NCBI GenBank assembly: GCA_007136145.1
Contig: SLHN01000212.1
Span: 1 to 7,244 of the forward strand
DNA length: 7,244 nucleotides
Direction: 5' to 3'
Origin: Thioalkalivibrio sp.
GTDB taxonomy: Bacteria; Pseudomonadota; Gammaproteobacteria; Ectothiorhodospirales; Ectothiorhodospiraceae
The position numbers were made by a program, and so were the translations under genes. The number at the start of each line of letters is the position of its first letter. Position 1 is the first letter of the stretch. Shown piece by piece: positions 1-5,935 of this stretch. The notes below the pieces were generated by a model. It had not been told where the DNA came from. It ran no database searches and worked only from the letters and a program-made list of their open reading frames with translations.

Positions 1-700
1 CCAGAGCCGGTGTGATGTTCAGGAAGCCGTTGACCTGTCCCGTGATCGCATCCACGCCCTTCATCACGAACGGGTGCCCTGCATCTCCAGCACGGTTCAG
101 ACCTGGTATCCGGTTGACTGCGGACTGGGATACGACGAACTGGAGGTTACCCTTGTTGTCGTCCAGTTCACGTTCGAAGCGTCCCATCCATACCGGGATC
201 CGGGAATCCTCCATTGTGTTCTGGTTCATCTCCCGGAAATCGGTTGGATTGATGATGTCGAGGAGCTTGATGCCGTCGGCCCGGCCCCAGACCAACTGCT
301 GTTTGCCCAGTTTGACCAGCCAGCCATCATCGGCCCACTCCGCGTACAGTTCCCGCAGGTAATCATGTTGTGAGTAGAGCTCATGGCCCCGGTAGTCGAA
401 GGAATCGCTTCTGATCGCTTCCGAGTCATAAATGAAATTGAGATCGGCGTGCCAGATCGTGTTTTTCGTGACATCACCGGTCAGGAACAGGCGAGCCGAA
501 TTCTCAAACTTGAGCACGTCGCCCGAGGAATGACTGTCACGGTTGTCAAGCATTGTGTTCGCGGCACCCGTGACCTGACCCGAACGTGAGAAGACGGATG
601 TTTCGTTTTTCACGTAGCCGCTGAAATCAATGGCAAGCGCGGTGCCGGGTACTGCCACTGCCAACAGTACGGCACAACTGATCTTCGTTGCTCTGAACAT
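1..700 (-). CDS. DUF1302-family outer-membrane protein, N-terminal part (runs off the window)
   Basis: This open frame gives 233 codons from an ATG at 700 and continues past base 1. It opens with a Sec signal peptide (MFRATKISCAVLLAVAVPG, then TALA), with cleavage likely after Ala23, followed by a mature start DFSGYVKNE. The body alternates polar and aromatic residues as in an outer-membrane beta-barrel. It carries the block KLGKQQLVWGRAD (residues 130-142) followed by an IINPTDFRE motif, which I recognise as typical of DUF1302 proteins. Family members usually exceed 500 residues, so less than half is present. The gene follows the LolA-like gene by 82 bp on the same strand and is probably cotranscribed with it. 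DUF1302 proteins are commonly found with DUF1329/LolA-like proteins and MMPL exporters and are thought to handle hydrophobic compounds or lipids at the outer membrane; the substrate is unknown. The family call is firm and the role is inferred. Confidence 0.85.
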   Translation of the reverse strand, partial: MFRATKISCAVLLAVAVPGTALAIDFSGYVKNETSVFSRSGQVTGAANTMLDNRDSHSSGDVLKFENSARLFLTGDVTKNTIWHADLNFIYDSEAIRSDSFDYRGHELYSQHDYLRELYAEWADDGWLVKLGKQQLVWGRADGIKLLDIINPTDFREMNQNTMEDSRIPVWMGRFERELDDNKGNLQFVVSQSAVNRIPGLNRAGDAGHPFVMKGVDAITGQVNGFLNITPAL

Positions 701-716
701 ATGACCCCCCCCTGGT
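701..716 (-). promoter_or_regulatory. Ribosome binding site made of an eight-G homopolymer
   Basis: On the coding strand the bases before the DUF1302 ATG read CCAGGGGGGGGTCATATG, with eight consecutive G (C on the plus strand at 705-712) ending four bases before the start. No other purine-rich element lies at a usable distance, so the G tract must serve as the Shine-Dalgarno element. This supports the ATG at 700 as the start. Homopolymers of this length can slip in replication; see findings. Confidence 0.6.
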
Positions 717-751
717 TGAAATCCCTCATACTCGATACAACGCAGTTCGGA

Positions 752-769
752 AGTCCGGGTGCCCGGACT
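752..769. other. Perfect hairpin between the LolA-like and DUF1302 genes
   Basis: The bases AGTCCGGG, TG, CCCGGACT form a perfect inverted repeat with 8-bp arms in the 82-bp spacer between the two genes. As RNA this would be a stem of about seven pairs closing a tetraloop. No U-run follows on the minus strand, so it is not a typical intrinsic terminator. It could be a processing or stability element that sets the relative expression of the two genes; that role is inference. Confidence 0.5.
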
Positions 770-782
770 CCGTGACCTGATG

Positions 783-1718
783 TCAGCGCCGGATTCGTTC
801 GAGCGTCGACTCAGACCAGAAACGCTCCGGGATGTCGGTATTGAACTCAACCACATCCTGAGGAATCACCGCCCAGGTCTCGTGGCCGGTGTCCAACGTC
901 TTGCCGTACCAGTAACCCCAGGAGAGGGCGCGGGGGTCGGGGTGGTCCAGGCTGATCCAGTGTCGATCGATGACCTTGACCTTGGTGCCGTCCTTGAAAT
1001 ATTCGGTCCTGTAATCAGCGAAGGTCTGTGTGTCCACATAGCTGATTCGATCGTCGTACCACCAGTTATCGAACTTGGTACTGCTCTTCAGTTTGTAGAC
1101 TTCCTTGCCCTGGTGGTCACAAGCCGCCGGTGGCGGATCGCGCAATTCCCGAACGCGCACGTCCTCCATGGCCCCCAGGCAGTCGGCAAAGGTTTCCGTG
1201 CCGAGCAGTTCGTGGTTTTCGTGCAGTGGCTTCCGAAGGGTGACGTCGCCGAACGTGAAATCGCTGCCGCCCCAGGCGTCGTCGTGGGCCGGTTCCGCAA
1301 AACGCCGGATTCGGCGGATCGCTGGCAACCAGATGGAGTAGGTCTGGCTTCGGGCATCGTCCGTGTAGTCCACGATCAGCATCCCGGTGCCGCGGAGCTT
1401 GCCGGAATGAAAGATCGCAAGGTCCTTGGCATTGATTTCGCTGTCGGGTGGGTAATCGTTATTCAGATAGCGGGAGAGTGTGTTGGAGGTGACACCGCCA
1501 CGTCCGGTACGCAGAATGAGAACCGTGATGCTGTCTCGAGTGTCCTTGATCGAGTAATTGTCGAAGGCATAGAAATGGTTGACGAAATAGACTTGTGCGG
1601 CGATTTCATCGGCATCCGGAGTACCGGTGGGCAGGGGCAGGTCCTTCGGTACTCCGGCTGCTCCCGCGCTTGCATAGGCGAGCGCGGCAACTCCGAATAT
1701 TGCGGGGGTCCATCGCAT
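783..1718 (-). CDS. LolA-like outer-membrane lipoprotein-sorting protein
   Basis: A 311-residue exported protein with an N-terminal signal peptide (MRWTPAIFGVAALAYASAGA; cleavage near residues 18-21). The blocks YSIWLPAIRRIRRFAEP (127-143) and DDAWGGSDFTFGDV (146-159) resemble the 'outer membrane lipoprotein-sorting protein' family (PF17131, LolA-like fold, related to DUF1329), in which a W/YLP..KVRRI strand is followed by a GSDFTYED-like segment. Cys180 and Cys200 could form a disulfide in the periplasm. By family analogy it would bind a lipid or other hydrophobic ligand in the periplasm and pass it to the outer membrane, probably to the DUF1302 protein encoded next. The ATG at 1718 is chosen because GGAGGAG lies six bases upstream and the signal peptide begins there. 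Assignment comes from motif memory, not a search; substrate unknown. A plus-strand frame of similar length over the same bases looks like a shadow. Confidence 0.75.
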   Translation of the reverse strand: MRWTPAIFGVAALAYASAGAAGVPKDLPLPTGTPDADEIAAQVYFVNHFYAFDNYSIKDTRDSITVLILRTGRGGVTSNTLSRYLNNDYPPDSEINAKDLAIFHSGKLRGTGMLIVDYTDDARSQTYSIWLPAIRRIRRFAEPAHDDAWGGSDFTFGDVTLRKPLHENHELLGTETFADCLGAMEDVRVRELRDPPPAACDHQGKEVYKLKSSTKFDNWWYDDRISYVDTQTFADYRTEYFKDGTKVKVIDRHWISLDHPDPRALSWGYWYGKTLDTGHETWAVIPQDVVEFNTDIPERFWSESTLERIRR

Positions 1719-1724
1719 TATGAC

Positions 1725-1731
1725 TCCTCCT
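1725..1731 (-). promoter_or_regulatory. Strong Shine-Dalgarno of the LolA-like gene
   Basis: The coding strand reads GGAGGAG, then TCATAA, then ATG. This near-perfect anti-16S match at six-base spacing fixes the start of the LolA-like gene at 1718. Confidence 0.85.
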
Positions 1732-1856
1732 CATTATGTCGTTCCTTGAACGGCTTCTGTTGAATCGGACGGTGGTTGCACAGCACAGGCGTTCGTTGCG
1801 CCCATGGTCTATTATTATTTTATGATTTTGTGTTTATTGAGTGAGCGATACATAAA

Positions 1857-1871
1857 CGCATCTTGCATGCG
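1857..1871. promoter_or_regulatory. Inverted repeat CGCAT-N5-ATGCG, possible operator
   Basis: CGCAT (1857-1861), CTTGC, ATGCG (1867-1871) form a dyad with 5-bp arms inside the putative promoter of the LolA-like operon. A second short palindrome, CTACGTAG (1913-1920), lies 42 bp further upstream. Dyads this short can arise by chance; their position is the only support for a binding-site role. Confidence 0.3.
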
Positions 1872-1887
1872 ATAGCCGGAATGTCAA
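1859..1887 (-). promoter_or_regulatory. Possible activator-dependent promoter of the LolA-like/DUF1302 operon
   Basis: A perfect -35 hexamer TTGACA lies on the minus strand (plus-strand TGTCAA at 1882-1887). At 17 bp spacing the -10 position reads AAGATG, which is poor, so if this is a promoter it probably needs an activator or another sigma factor. The inverted repeat CGCAT-N5-ATGCG (1857-1871) overlaps the -10 position and could be an operator. AT-rich alternatives downstream have no good -35. Low confidence. Confidence 0.3.
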
Positions 1888-2053
1888 TCGATTATGGGGG
1901 AGTTAGGTAATACTACGTAGCGGGCTTTCGACATGCAGCCACGAACGGATGAGAACTCTCGCGGTCGGCTGCCCCCCCTCGCCACCGGTAGCGGATCGCC
2001 CTTTTCGCTTTGCTATCAGTGGTCAAGGCGGCGGTGGTCCCAGATGATGACAG

Positions 2054-2165
2054 GCGCAGGGTGTCAATGAGCGCAGCGAATTGCGCCGCTGGAGGCCCCC
2101 GGAACCCGGGACTTGGGTCAGCCTGGTATCGGTGCGGTTCGGCTTCGCTTCACGGCAGCCTGCGC
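2054..2165 (+). repeat. Dispersed inverted-repeat element, copy 1 (REPIN/MITE-like)
   Basis: This 112-bp segment matches the reverse complement of 5936-6045. The left arm (2065-2088, CAATGAGCGCAGCGAATTGC plus GCCG) is identical over 24 bases, and the right arm (2126-2144, GTATCGGTGCGGTTCGGCT) is identical over 19 bases; the centre has diverged. The ends pair with each other: GCGCAGG at 2054-2060 is the exact complement of CCTGCGC at 2159-2165. The left arm also contains a small internal hairpin (GCGCA, GCGAAT, TGCGC). The element lies between genes, has no coding capacity and resembles paired REP sequences or a small non-autonomous transposable element. No transposase is in the window. Confidence 0.8.
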
Positions 2166-2241
2166 AGCTGCGTTCGCATCAACCGGGAAGTGGCTTTGGG
2201 TGGATAGCGTTGTTGTCGGTGCTTCGGGATGATCGACGCGA

Positions 2242-2448
2242 TCAGTTCGGGGGGCCGGGGGGTGAGGGATCGCTGCTTCTGGAGATGAAATAAACCCCGA
2301 GCACCGCCATCACCATCCAGACGAGCAGGGCCCAGATGCCGAACTGTTCCCATAGGGTTCCGAAGAAAAACAGCATCACCGCGGCGAGTGCGAGGATAGC
2401 GTTGCCAAGGAAGAAAAAGGTGCGCGGGCCATCATCCTGGGGTTGCAT
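2242..2448 (-). CDS. Small two-helix membrane protein, function unknown
   Basis: A 68-residue protein with two hydrophobic segments, about residues 10-32 (TFFFLGNAILALAAVMLFFF onward) and 36-56 (FGIWALLVWMVMAVLGVYFI). Both ends are short and polar: MQPQDDGPR at the N-terminus and a proline-rich tail RSSDPSPPGPPN. The ATG at 2448 is preferred over the longer in-frame start at 2568 because AAGGA sits five bases upstream, and the longer version would overlap btuD and add an unstructured basic stretch. It starts 92 bp after btuD on the same strand. It could be a late member of the B12 operon or be transcribed from a nearby weak promoter. I do not recognise a family. Aromatic residues are concentrated at the helix ends, as in real membrane helices, which argues against a chance frame. 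Confidence 0.65.
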   Translation of the reverse strand: MQPQDDGPRTFFFLGNAILALAAVMLFFFGTLWEQFGIWALLVWMVMAVLGVYFISRSSDPSPPGPPN

Positions 2449-2480
2449 GGTTATCCTTCGATCCTGTGGTGGGGGCGCTG

Positions 2481-2486
2481 ATTGTA
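2481..2486 (-). promoter_or_regulatory. Candidate -10 box before the small membrane protein gene
   Basis: The coding strand reads TACAAT about 33 bases upstream of the ATG at 2448, a 5-of-6 match to the sigma70 -10. No convincing -35 lies 16-18 bases further upstream (about CTGGTT). It may allow the small gene to be expressed separately from btuD. Weak evidence. Confidence 0.3.
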
Positions 2487-2540
2487 ACAGCACCATTTTA
2501 CCGAACCAGGTCGGCATTCGAGCCTGGATCATGGCCAGGA

Positions 2541-3323
2541 CTATCCTCCGGGAACAGGGCGCACCCACGGTCCGTACGGGGTATCGATCACCGCCAGCCT
2601 CTGTTGAAACAGTCTTTCCAGGGCCTCAGCGTGGAAGATCTCGCTGGTGCTGCCCCAGCACATCCCTCCGTCCGGGTACATCAATACCAGGTGGGTGCAG
2701 TAGGTCGCCGCCAGGTTGAGGTCATGCAGGGCCAATATCGCGCTGCGACGTCGGGACGCGACTTCGCCGCGCACGAGATCCAGAACAGTGATCTGGTGAT
2801 GCAGGTCAAGGTGGTTGGTGGGCTCGTCCAGCAACCAGAGCGGCGGGTTCTGGGTCAGTAACGTCGCCAACGCCAGTCGTTGCCGCTCTCCGCCGGAAAG
2901 GGTCTGGACCTGCCGCTCGGAAAGGTGTTGCAGATCCATTCTTTGCAACGCCAGGCGGGCGAGTTCGTGGTCCTGCGGAGTCTCCATGTTCCAGGCACGC
3001 AGAAACGGGTGCCGGCCGATCAGCGCGGTTTCCAGGACCGTCGCGGGAAAGCCATCATGGTGGTCCTGAAACAGCAGGCCAAGATGTTGGGCGATGGTTC
3101 GTCGTGATAGTTGACCCAGAGGCTTGCTGTTCAACAGCACCCTCCCCGAACGAGCCGGCCGGAGCCCCGCGAGGGTGTGCAGCAACGTGGTCTTGCCGGC
3201 GCCGTTGGGTCCCAGCAATCCCCAGCATTGTCCGGACTGGACGGAGAAATTCAGCGCCATGCCGGGCTCCCGCCCGGGGATGTCGATGACCAGGTCGGAC
3301 AACGTGAGCAGCGTGGAACTCAC
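2541..3323 (-). CDS. btuD: Cobalamin ABC transporter ATP-binding protein BtuD
   Basis: A 260-residue ABC ATPase with every core motif in order: Walker A GPNGAGKTT (38-46), Q-loop Gln86 in LLFQDHH, signature LSGGERQRLALA (142-153), Walker B LWLLDE (162-167), D-loop around LD (172-173), and the switch histidine in LALHD (His200). It would power BtuC to move B12 from periplasmic BtuF into the cytoplasm. Length and motifs fit the vitamin B12/iron-siderophore (FepC/BtuD) class, and the adjoining btuC, btuF, btuB and pduO specify corrinoid. The start is taken as GTG at 3323: it overlaps the btuC stop as GTGA, with GGAG six bases upstream, and the protein then begins just before the first strand (STLLTLSDLVIDI). 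An upstream in-frame ATG at 3605 would add about 94 residues that are only btuC read out of frame. Confidence 0.93.
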   Translation of the reverse strand: MSSTLLTLSDLVIDIPGREPGMALNFSVQSGQCWGLLGPNGAGKTTLLHTLAGLRPARSGRVLLNSKPLGQLSRRTIAQHLGLLFQDHHDGFPATVLETALIGRHPFLRAWNMETPQDHELARLALQRMDLQHLSERQVQTLSGGERQRLALATLLTQNPPLWLLDEPTNHLDLHHQITVLDLVRGEVASRRRSAILALHDLNLAATYCTHLVLMYPDGGMCWGSTSEIFHAEALERLFQQRLAVIDTPYGPWVRPVPGG

Positions 3324-4324
3324 GTTCGACTCCGGTACAAGAGATAGAGGAACACCGGCACGCCGAGCATCGCAGTGATGACCCCAACCGGGAGTTGTTC
3401 GGGAGCGATGATCGTGCGCGCGAGGGTGTCGGCAAGGGTGAGCAGAATGCCGCCTGCGAGCGCCGATGCCGGCAGCAGCAGTCGCTGATCGTTGCCGATC
3501 ACCAGGCGCAGCATATGCGGAACGATCAGTCCGACGAAGCCGATGGTTCCGGCGGTGGTTACTGCCACCGCGGTCACCACCGCGGCGAGCAGGTAGACGG
3601 TCCATTCGAGTCGACGCACCGCGACCCCGAGCACGGCTGCTTGCAGGGGGCCGCGGGCAAGTACGTTCAGGCTGCGTCCCAGCGGCAGTGTCAGTCCGAT
3701 GATCAGAGCCAGGGTGAGCCAGGGGAGGGTGTTGCCGCGGGCGTGGGTCAGGTCACCCATCAGCCAGTACAGCATGCCGGGTAGTTCCGGGCTGGGCCGC
3801 ACTGCGAGCAGAGAGGTGATGACGGCCCCCCAGCCGGCAGCCACCACGACGCCGGTCAGCAGCAGCCGGGTCGGTGTCCAGCTACCGGTGCCGTGTGCCA
3901 GGCCAAAGACGATCAGTGTCGACAGGAGTGCGCCCGCGAAGGCCGATCCGGAAACCCAGGTGAGTCCGAGGCCCGAGATCATCGCAAGCAATGCGCCGAC
4001 CGCGGCGCCGCCGGAGATTCCCAGCACGTAGGGATCGGCCAGCGGGTTTCTGAGCAGGACCTGCATCAGTGCGCCGGCGATGGCCAGCAGGCCGCCGGTC
4101 GCGAACGCGGCGAGGCTGCGCGGCAGGCGCAGTTCGAGCACCAGTATGCGTGCGAGATCACTCCCCCCGCCCAGAAGAGCCACGATGACATCGTTCGGTG
4201 TCAAGGCAACGCTGCCCAACATCACCGAGGAAAGCAGTGCGAGCACTGCTGCGACCCCGAGGATGCCGAGGACGAGAGCGGGGTGGCGGCCGGCGCTGGA
4301 TACTGACCCGGACCCCGGAATCAC
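3320..4324 (-). CDS. btuC: Cobalamin ABC transporter permease BtuC (FecCD family)
   Basis: A 334-residue, very hydrophobic protein, close to the length of E. coli BtuC (326), with about ten predicted transmembrane helices. Family landmarks are LRLPR (65-69), the conserved RNPLADPYVLGISGG stretch (92 onward), a cytoplasmic loop with AAVLGVAVRRLEW that would contact the ATPase, GTIGFVGLIVPHMLRL in the second half, and the C-terminal LPVGVITAMLGVPVFLYLL. It forms the inner-membrane channel of the BtuCDF importer. The start is GTG at 4324: it overlaps the btuF stop as GTGA, and GGAGG lies seven bases upstream. Its own stop overlaps the btuD start the same way. Siderophore or heme permeases belong to the same family; the neighbours make B12 the best call. 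Confidence 0.93.
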   Translation of the reverse strand: MIPGSGSVSSAGRHPALVLGILGVAAVLALLSSVMLGSVALTPNDVIVALLGGGSDLARILVLELRLPRSLAAFATGGLLAIAGALMQVLLRNPLADPYVLGISGGAAVGALLAMISGLGLTWVSGSAFAGALLSTLIVFGLAHGTGSWTPTRLLLTGVVVAAGWGAVITSLLAVRPSPELPGMLYWLMGDLTHARGNTLPWLTLALIIGLTLPLGRSLNVLARGPLQAAVLGVAVRRLEWTVYLLAAVVTAVAVTTAGTIGFVGLIVPHMLRLVIGNDQRLLLPASALAGGILLTLADTLARTIIAPEQLPVGVITAMLGVPVFLYLLYRSRT

Positions 4325-5289
4325 CGTGCCGCCTCCGGTCGGCGCGAGCGTGCCGTTTCCAGGGCCTCACACAGCAGGCGGGTACCTTCGGCGATCCGTG
4401 GGGTGTGGCGCTGAATCAGCGATGGCGGAATGAAAAAGAGATTTTTGCGGCTTACGGCGGTGAGTTGCGTCCAGTGTTCCCAGGCCCGCAACCAGTCCTC
4501 GCGGTCTTCGCCGGGTCCGCCGCTGACAATTGCCTCGGGATCGGCCGCCAGCACCGATTCCAGGCCTGGGCGGGGAACCAGTGCCTCGAGCTGACCAAAA
4601 ATGTTCCTGCCTCCGCAAAGCTGGATGGCCTTGCCGATCAGATGCGAATCGTTGACCGTCATTAACGGCTGATCCCATACCTGATAGAACAACGGGATCG
4701 TCGGTCGATCGGCATATTTTCCGTGTAGCGTGTCGATCGTGGTCAGGAATTCGCTTGCCACCTGCTCGGCACGTGGGCCGTGGCCCGCAAGGAGACCGAG
4801 TCGTCTCAGGTTCGCGGCAATGCCGTCGAAGTCGCTGGGTTCACTGTAGTACACGGGGAGGCCCAGCCGCTCCAACCGTTCCAGTGCGGCACGCGGGCTG
4901 CCGCTGTCCCACACGATCAGCAGATCCGGGCGTATCGCGACGATCCGCTCCAGGTCGAGCTGCGTGGCTGTGCCGACGCGGGGGATGTTCTTTGCTTCCG
5001 GGGGGAAGTCCGCGTGCGCGACGGTGGCCACAATCCGGTCACCGGCACCTATCGCGAACAGCAGTTCGGTCAGGTGGGGGGCCAGGCTCACAATGCGTTG
5101 TGCTGGCTGGGTCAATTGGATCGTACGGCCGCGGTCATCGATGACAGTGATCGCACTTGCGGTTCCAGCGAGTGCGGTGCTCGCGATCGCCAGTCCCCAC
5201 CAGAGGCCCAGCAGGCCGAGAATCGCGACTGCGCGACGTACCCCCGCAGCCATGGAGATGAAGTCCATCGCGGCGGTAGCGCGGGTCAT
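4321..5289 (-). CDS. btuF: Periplasmic cobalamin-binding protein BtuF
   Basis: A 322-residue class III substrate-binding protein. The N-terminus has a positive stretch (GVRR, 16-19), a hydrophobic core (AVAILGLLGLWWGLAIA) and an AGTASA cleavage site giving a mature start near Ile47. The mature protein begins ITVIDDRGRTIQL and QRIVSLAPHLTELLFAIGAG, the usual opening of BtuF/FhuD-type binders, followed by a HADFPPEAKNIPRVG segment that recalls the SDYPPQAQ region of E. coli BtuF. The long alpha-helix expected between lobes follows. It would capture B12 delivered by BtuB and dock on BtuC. The ATG at 5289 is chosen because it overlaps the pduO stop as ATGA. Met8 and Met13 are alternatives; they shorten only the pre-signal segment, and Shine-Dalgarno support is weak for all three. 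Coupling to pduO translation fits this. Confidence 0.9.
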   Translation of the reverse strand: MTRATAAMDFISMAAGVRRAVAILGLLGLWWGLAIASTALAGTASAITVIDDRGRTIQLTQPAQRIVSLAPHLTELLFAIGAGDRIVATVAHADFPPEAKNIPRVGTATQLDLERIVAIRPDLLIVWDSGSPRAALERLERLGLPVYYSEPSDFDGIAANLRRLGLLAGHGPRAEQVASEFLTTIDTLHGKYADRPTIPLFYQVWDQPLMTVNDSHLIGKAIQLCGGRNIFGQLEALVPRPGLESVLAADPEAIVSGGPGEDREDWLRAWEHWTQLTAVSRKNLFFIPPSLIQRHTPRIAEGTRLLCEALETARSRRPEAAR

Positions 5290-5846
5290 TCCGAGTCCCG
5301 GATCCGCCGGCTGCGCCAGAAGACTTCGCCGTCGCCTGCCTCGCGTGCCAGCATCCTTGCCAGCACGAACAGCAGGTCCGAGAGGCGGTTCAGATACTGT
5401 CGGGCTGCGTCCGTCACCATTTCTTCGTGGCTCAGATGTACCAAATGCCGCTCGGCACGACGGCTCACCGCACGTGCCAGGTGGCATACCGTCGCGGCCT
5501 GCCCACCGCCGGGGAGGATGAACTCCTTCAGTGCCGGGAGGTTCGCGTTGATCTCTTCGGTGCGCTCCTCCAGCCACGCGACGCGTTCGGCTTGCAGCAG
5601 CGATTCCTCAGGGAGCGCCAGTTCGCCTCCCAGGTCGAACAGGTCGTGCTGGATTTCCAGAAGCCAGTTCGCCTGAGTGCGTGGTATAGCATGTGTCAGC
5701 AGCATCCCGAGGACGCTGTTGAGTTCATCGACATCGCCCATGACTTCGATACGCGCGGCATCCTTGGGCAGGCGGGCACCGTTGGCGAGACCAGTGCTGC
5801 CGTCGTCGCCGGTTCGGGTGGTAATACGGGTCAGTCGGTTGCCCAT
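5286..5846 (-). CDS. pduO: ATP:cob(I)alamin adenosyltransferase, PduO type
   Basis: A 186-residue cytoplasmic enzyme that transfers the 5'-deoxyadenosyl group of ATP to cob(I)alamin, making adenosylcobalamin. The N-terminal ATP-binding motif TRTGDDGSTGL lies at residues 10-20, followed by EVMGDVDELNSVLG (34-47), both hallmarks of the PduO/MMAB family. The C-terminal region has FILPGGGQAATVCHLARAVS (109-128), then RRAER (129-133), and LNRLSDLLFVLAR, as in the active-site helices. Ser128 stands where I expect Cys in the common CRRAER form, a mild substitution. The length fits single-domain members. The ATG at 5846 has GAGG five bases upstream, and the protein then begins MGNRLTRI just before the ATP motif. 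A longer in-frame reading to 6020 would run through the promoter and the repeat and is rejected. The gene heads the btuFCD cluster, tying B12 import to its activation. Confidence 0.93.
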   Translation of the reverse strand: MGNRLTRITTRTGDDGSTGLANGARLPKDAARIEVMGDVDELNSVLGMLLTHAIPRTQANWLLEIQHDLFDLGGELALPEESLLQAERVAWLEERTEEINANLPALKEFILPGGGQAATVCHLARAVSRRAERHLVHLSHEEMVTDAARQYLNRLSDLLFVLARMLAREAGDGEVFWRSRRIRDSE

Positions 5847-5895
5847 CGAAACCTCGCTTGTGGAAGGTGAGTCGGATGCCTGTTTTCGGGGGCAG

Positions 5896-5923
5896 GTAAT
5901 AGCAGGCCTTTTGGGTTTGGCAA
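5896..5923 (-). promoter_or_regulatory. Probable sigma70 promoter of the pduO-btuFCD operon
   Basis: The minus strand has TTGCCA (-35, 5 of 6; 5918-5923), a 16-bp spacer, then TATTAC (-10; 5896-5901) preceded by TGC, giving an extended -10. Transcription would start near 5889, leaving a leader of about 43 nt before the pduO ATG. That is too short for a cobalamin riboswitch. The promoter lies directly downstream of the repeat element, in the usual place for an operon promoter. Confidence 0.55.
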
Positions 5924-5935
5924 GAAAGGACCCGC

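Larger units (their letters stand above)
1719..2241. other. Gene-free control region between the B12 locus and the LolA-like/DUF1302 operon
   Basis: I see no credible coding sequence in these 523 bases. Short frames here lack family features, and some are built from the repeat at 2054-2165. From right to left the region holds a short inverted repeat overlapping the stop of the small membrane protein gene (TGATCG, ACG, CGATCA; 2230-2244), the repeat element, a GC-rich stretch, two small palindromic motifs (1913-1920 and 1857-1871), and an AT-rich segment at about 1808-1856 that contrasts with the GC-rich surroundings. The last 130 bases before the LolA-like start would form a long 5' leader if transcription starts near the AT-rich part. 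Confidence 0.6.

Noticed and set aside
752..769. Intrinsic terminator after the LolA-like gene
   Set aside because: The stem is good but no U-tract follows on the transcribed strand.
759..1763. Long plus-strand frame of 334 codons antisense to the LolA-like gene
   Set aside because: It mirrors the minus-strand gene almost exactly, shows no signal peptide or family motif, and is expected from codon bias in GC-rich DNA. The minus-strand gene has a strong Shine-Dalgarno, a signal peptide and recognisable motifs.
2054..2165. CRISPR repeat
   Set aside because: There are only two copies, 3.8 kb apart and in opposite orientation, with no spacer array and no cas genes.
2010..2353. Short frames on both strands in the intergenic region
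   Set aside because: They are made largely of the repeat element, lack ribosome binding sites and show no protein-like features.
2242..2568. 108-residue version of the small membrane protein
   Set aside because: It overlaps the end of btuD and adds a basic segment with no features. The internal ATG at 2448 has a good Shine-Dalgarno.
2541..3605. Longer BtuD of 354 residues starting at an upstream ATG
   Set aside because: The first 94 codons are the end of btuC read in another frame. The GTG at 3323 has a Shine-Dalgarno, overlaps the btuC stop and begins at the normal ABC N-terminus.
4321..5577. Longer BtuF of 418 residues starting within pduO
   Set aside because: The extra residues are out-of-frame pduO and would bury the signal peptide inside the protein. 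The ATG at 5289 overlaps the pduO stop.
4780..5676. Plus-strand frame of 298 codons across btuF and pduO
   Set aside because: It spans two well-supported minus-strand genes, has low-complexity Ser/Arg-rich composition and no recognisable domain.
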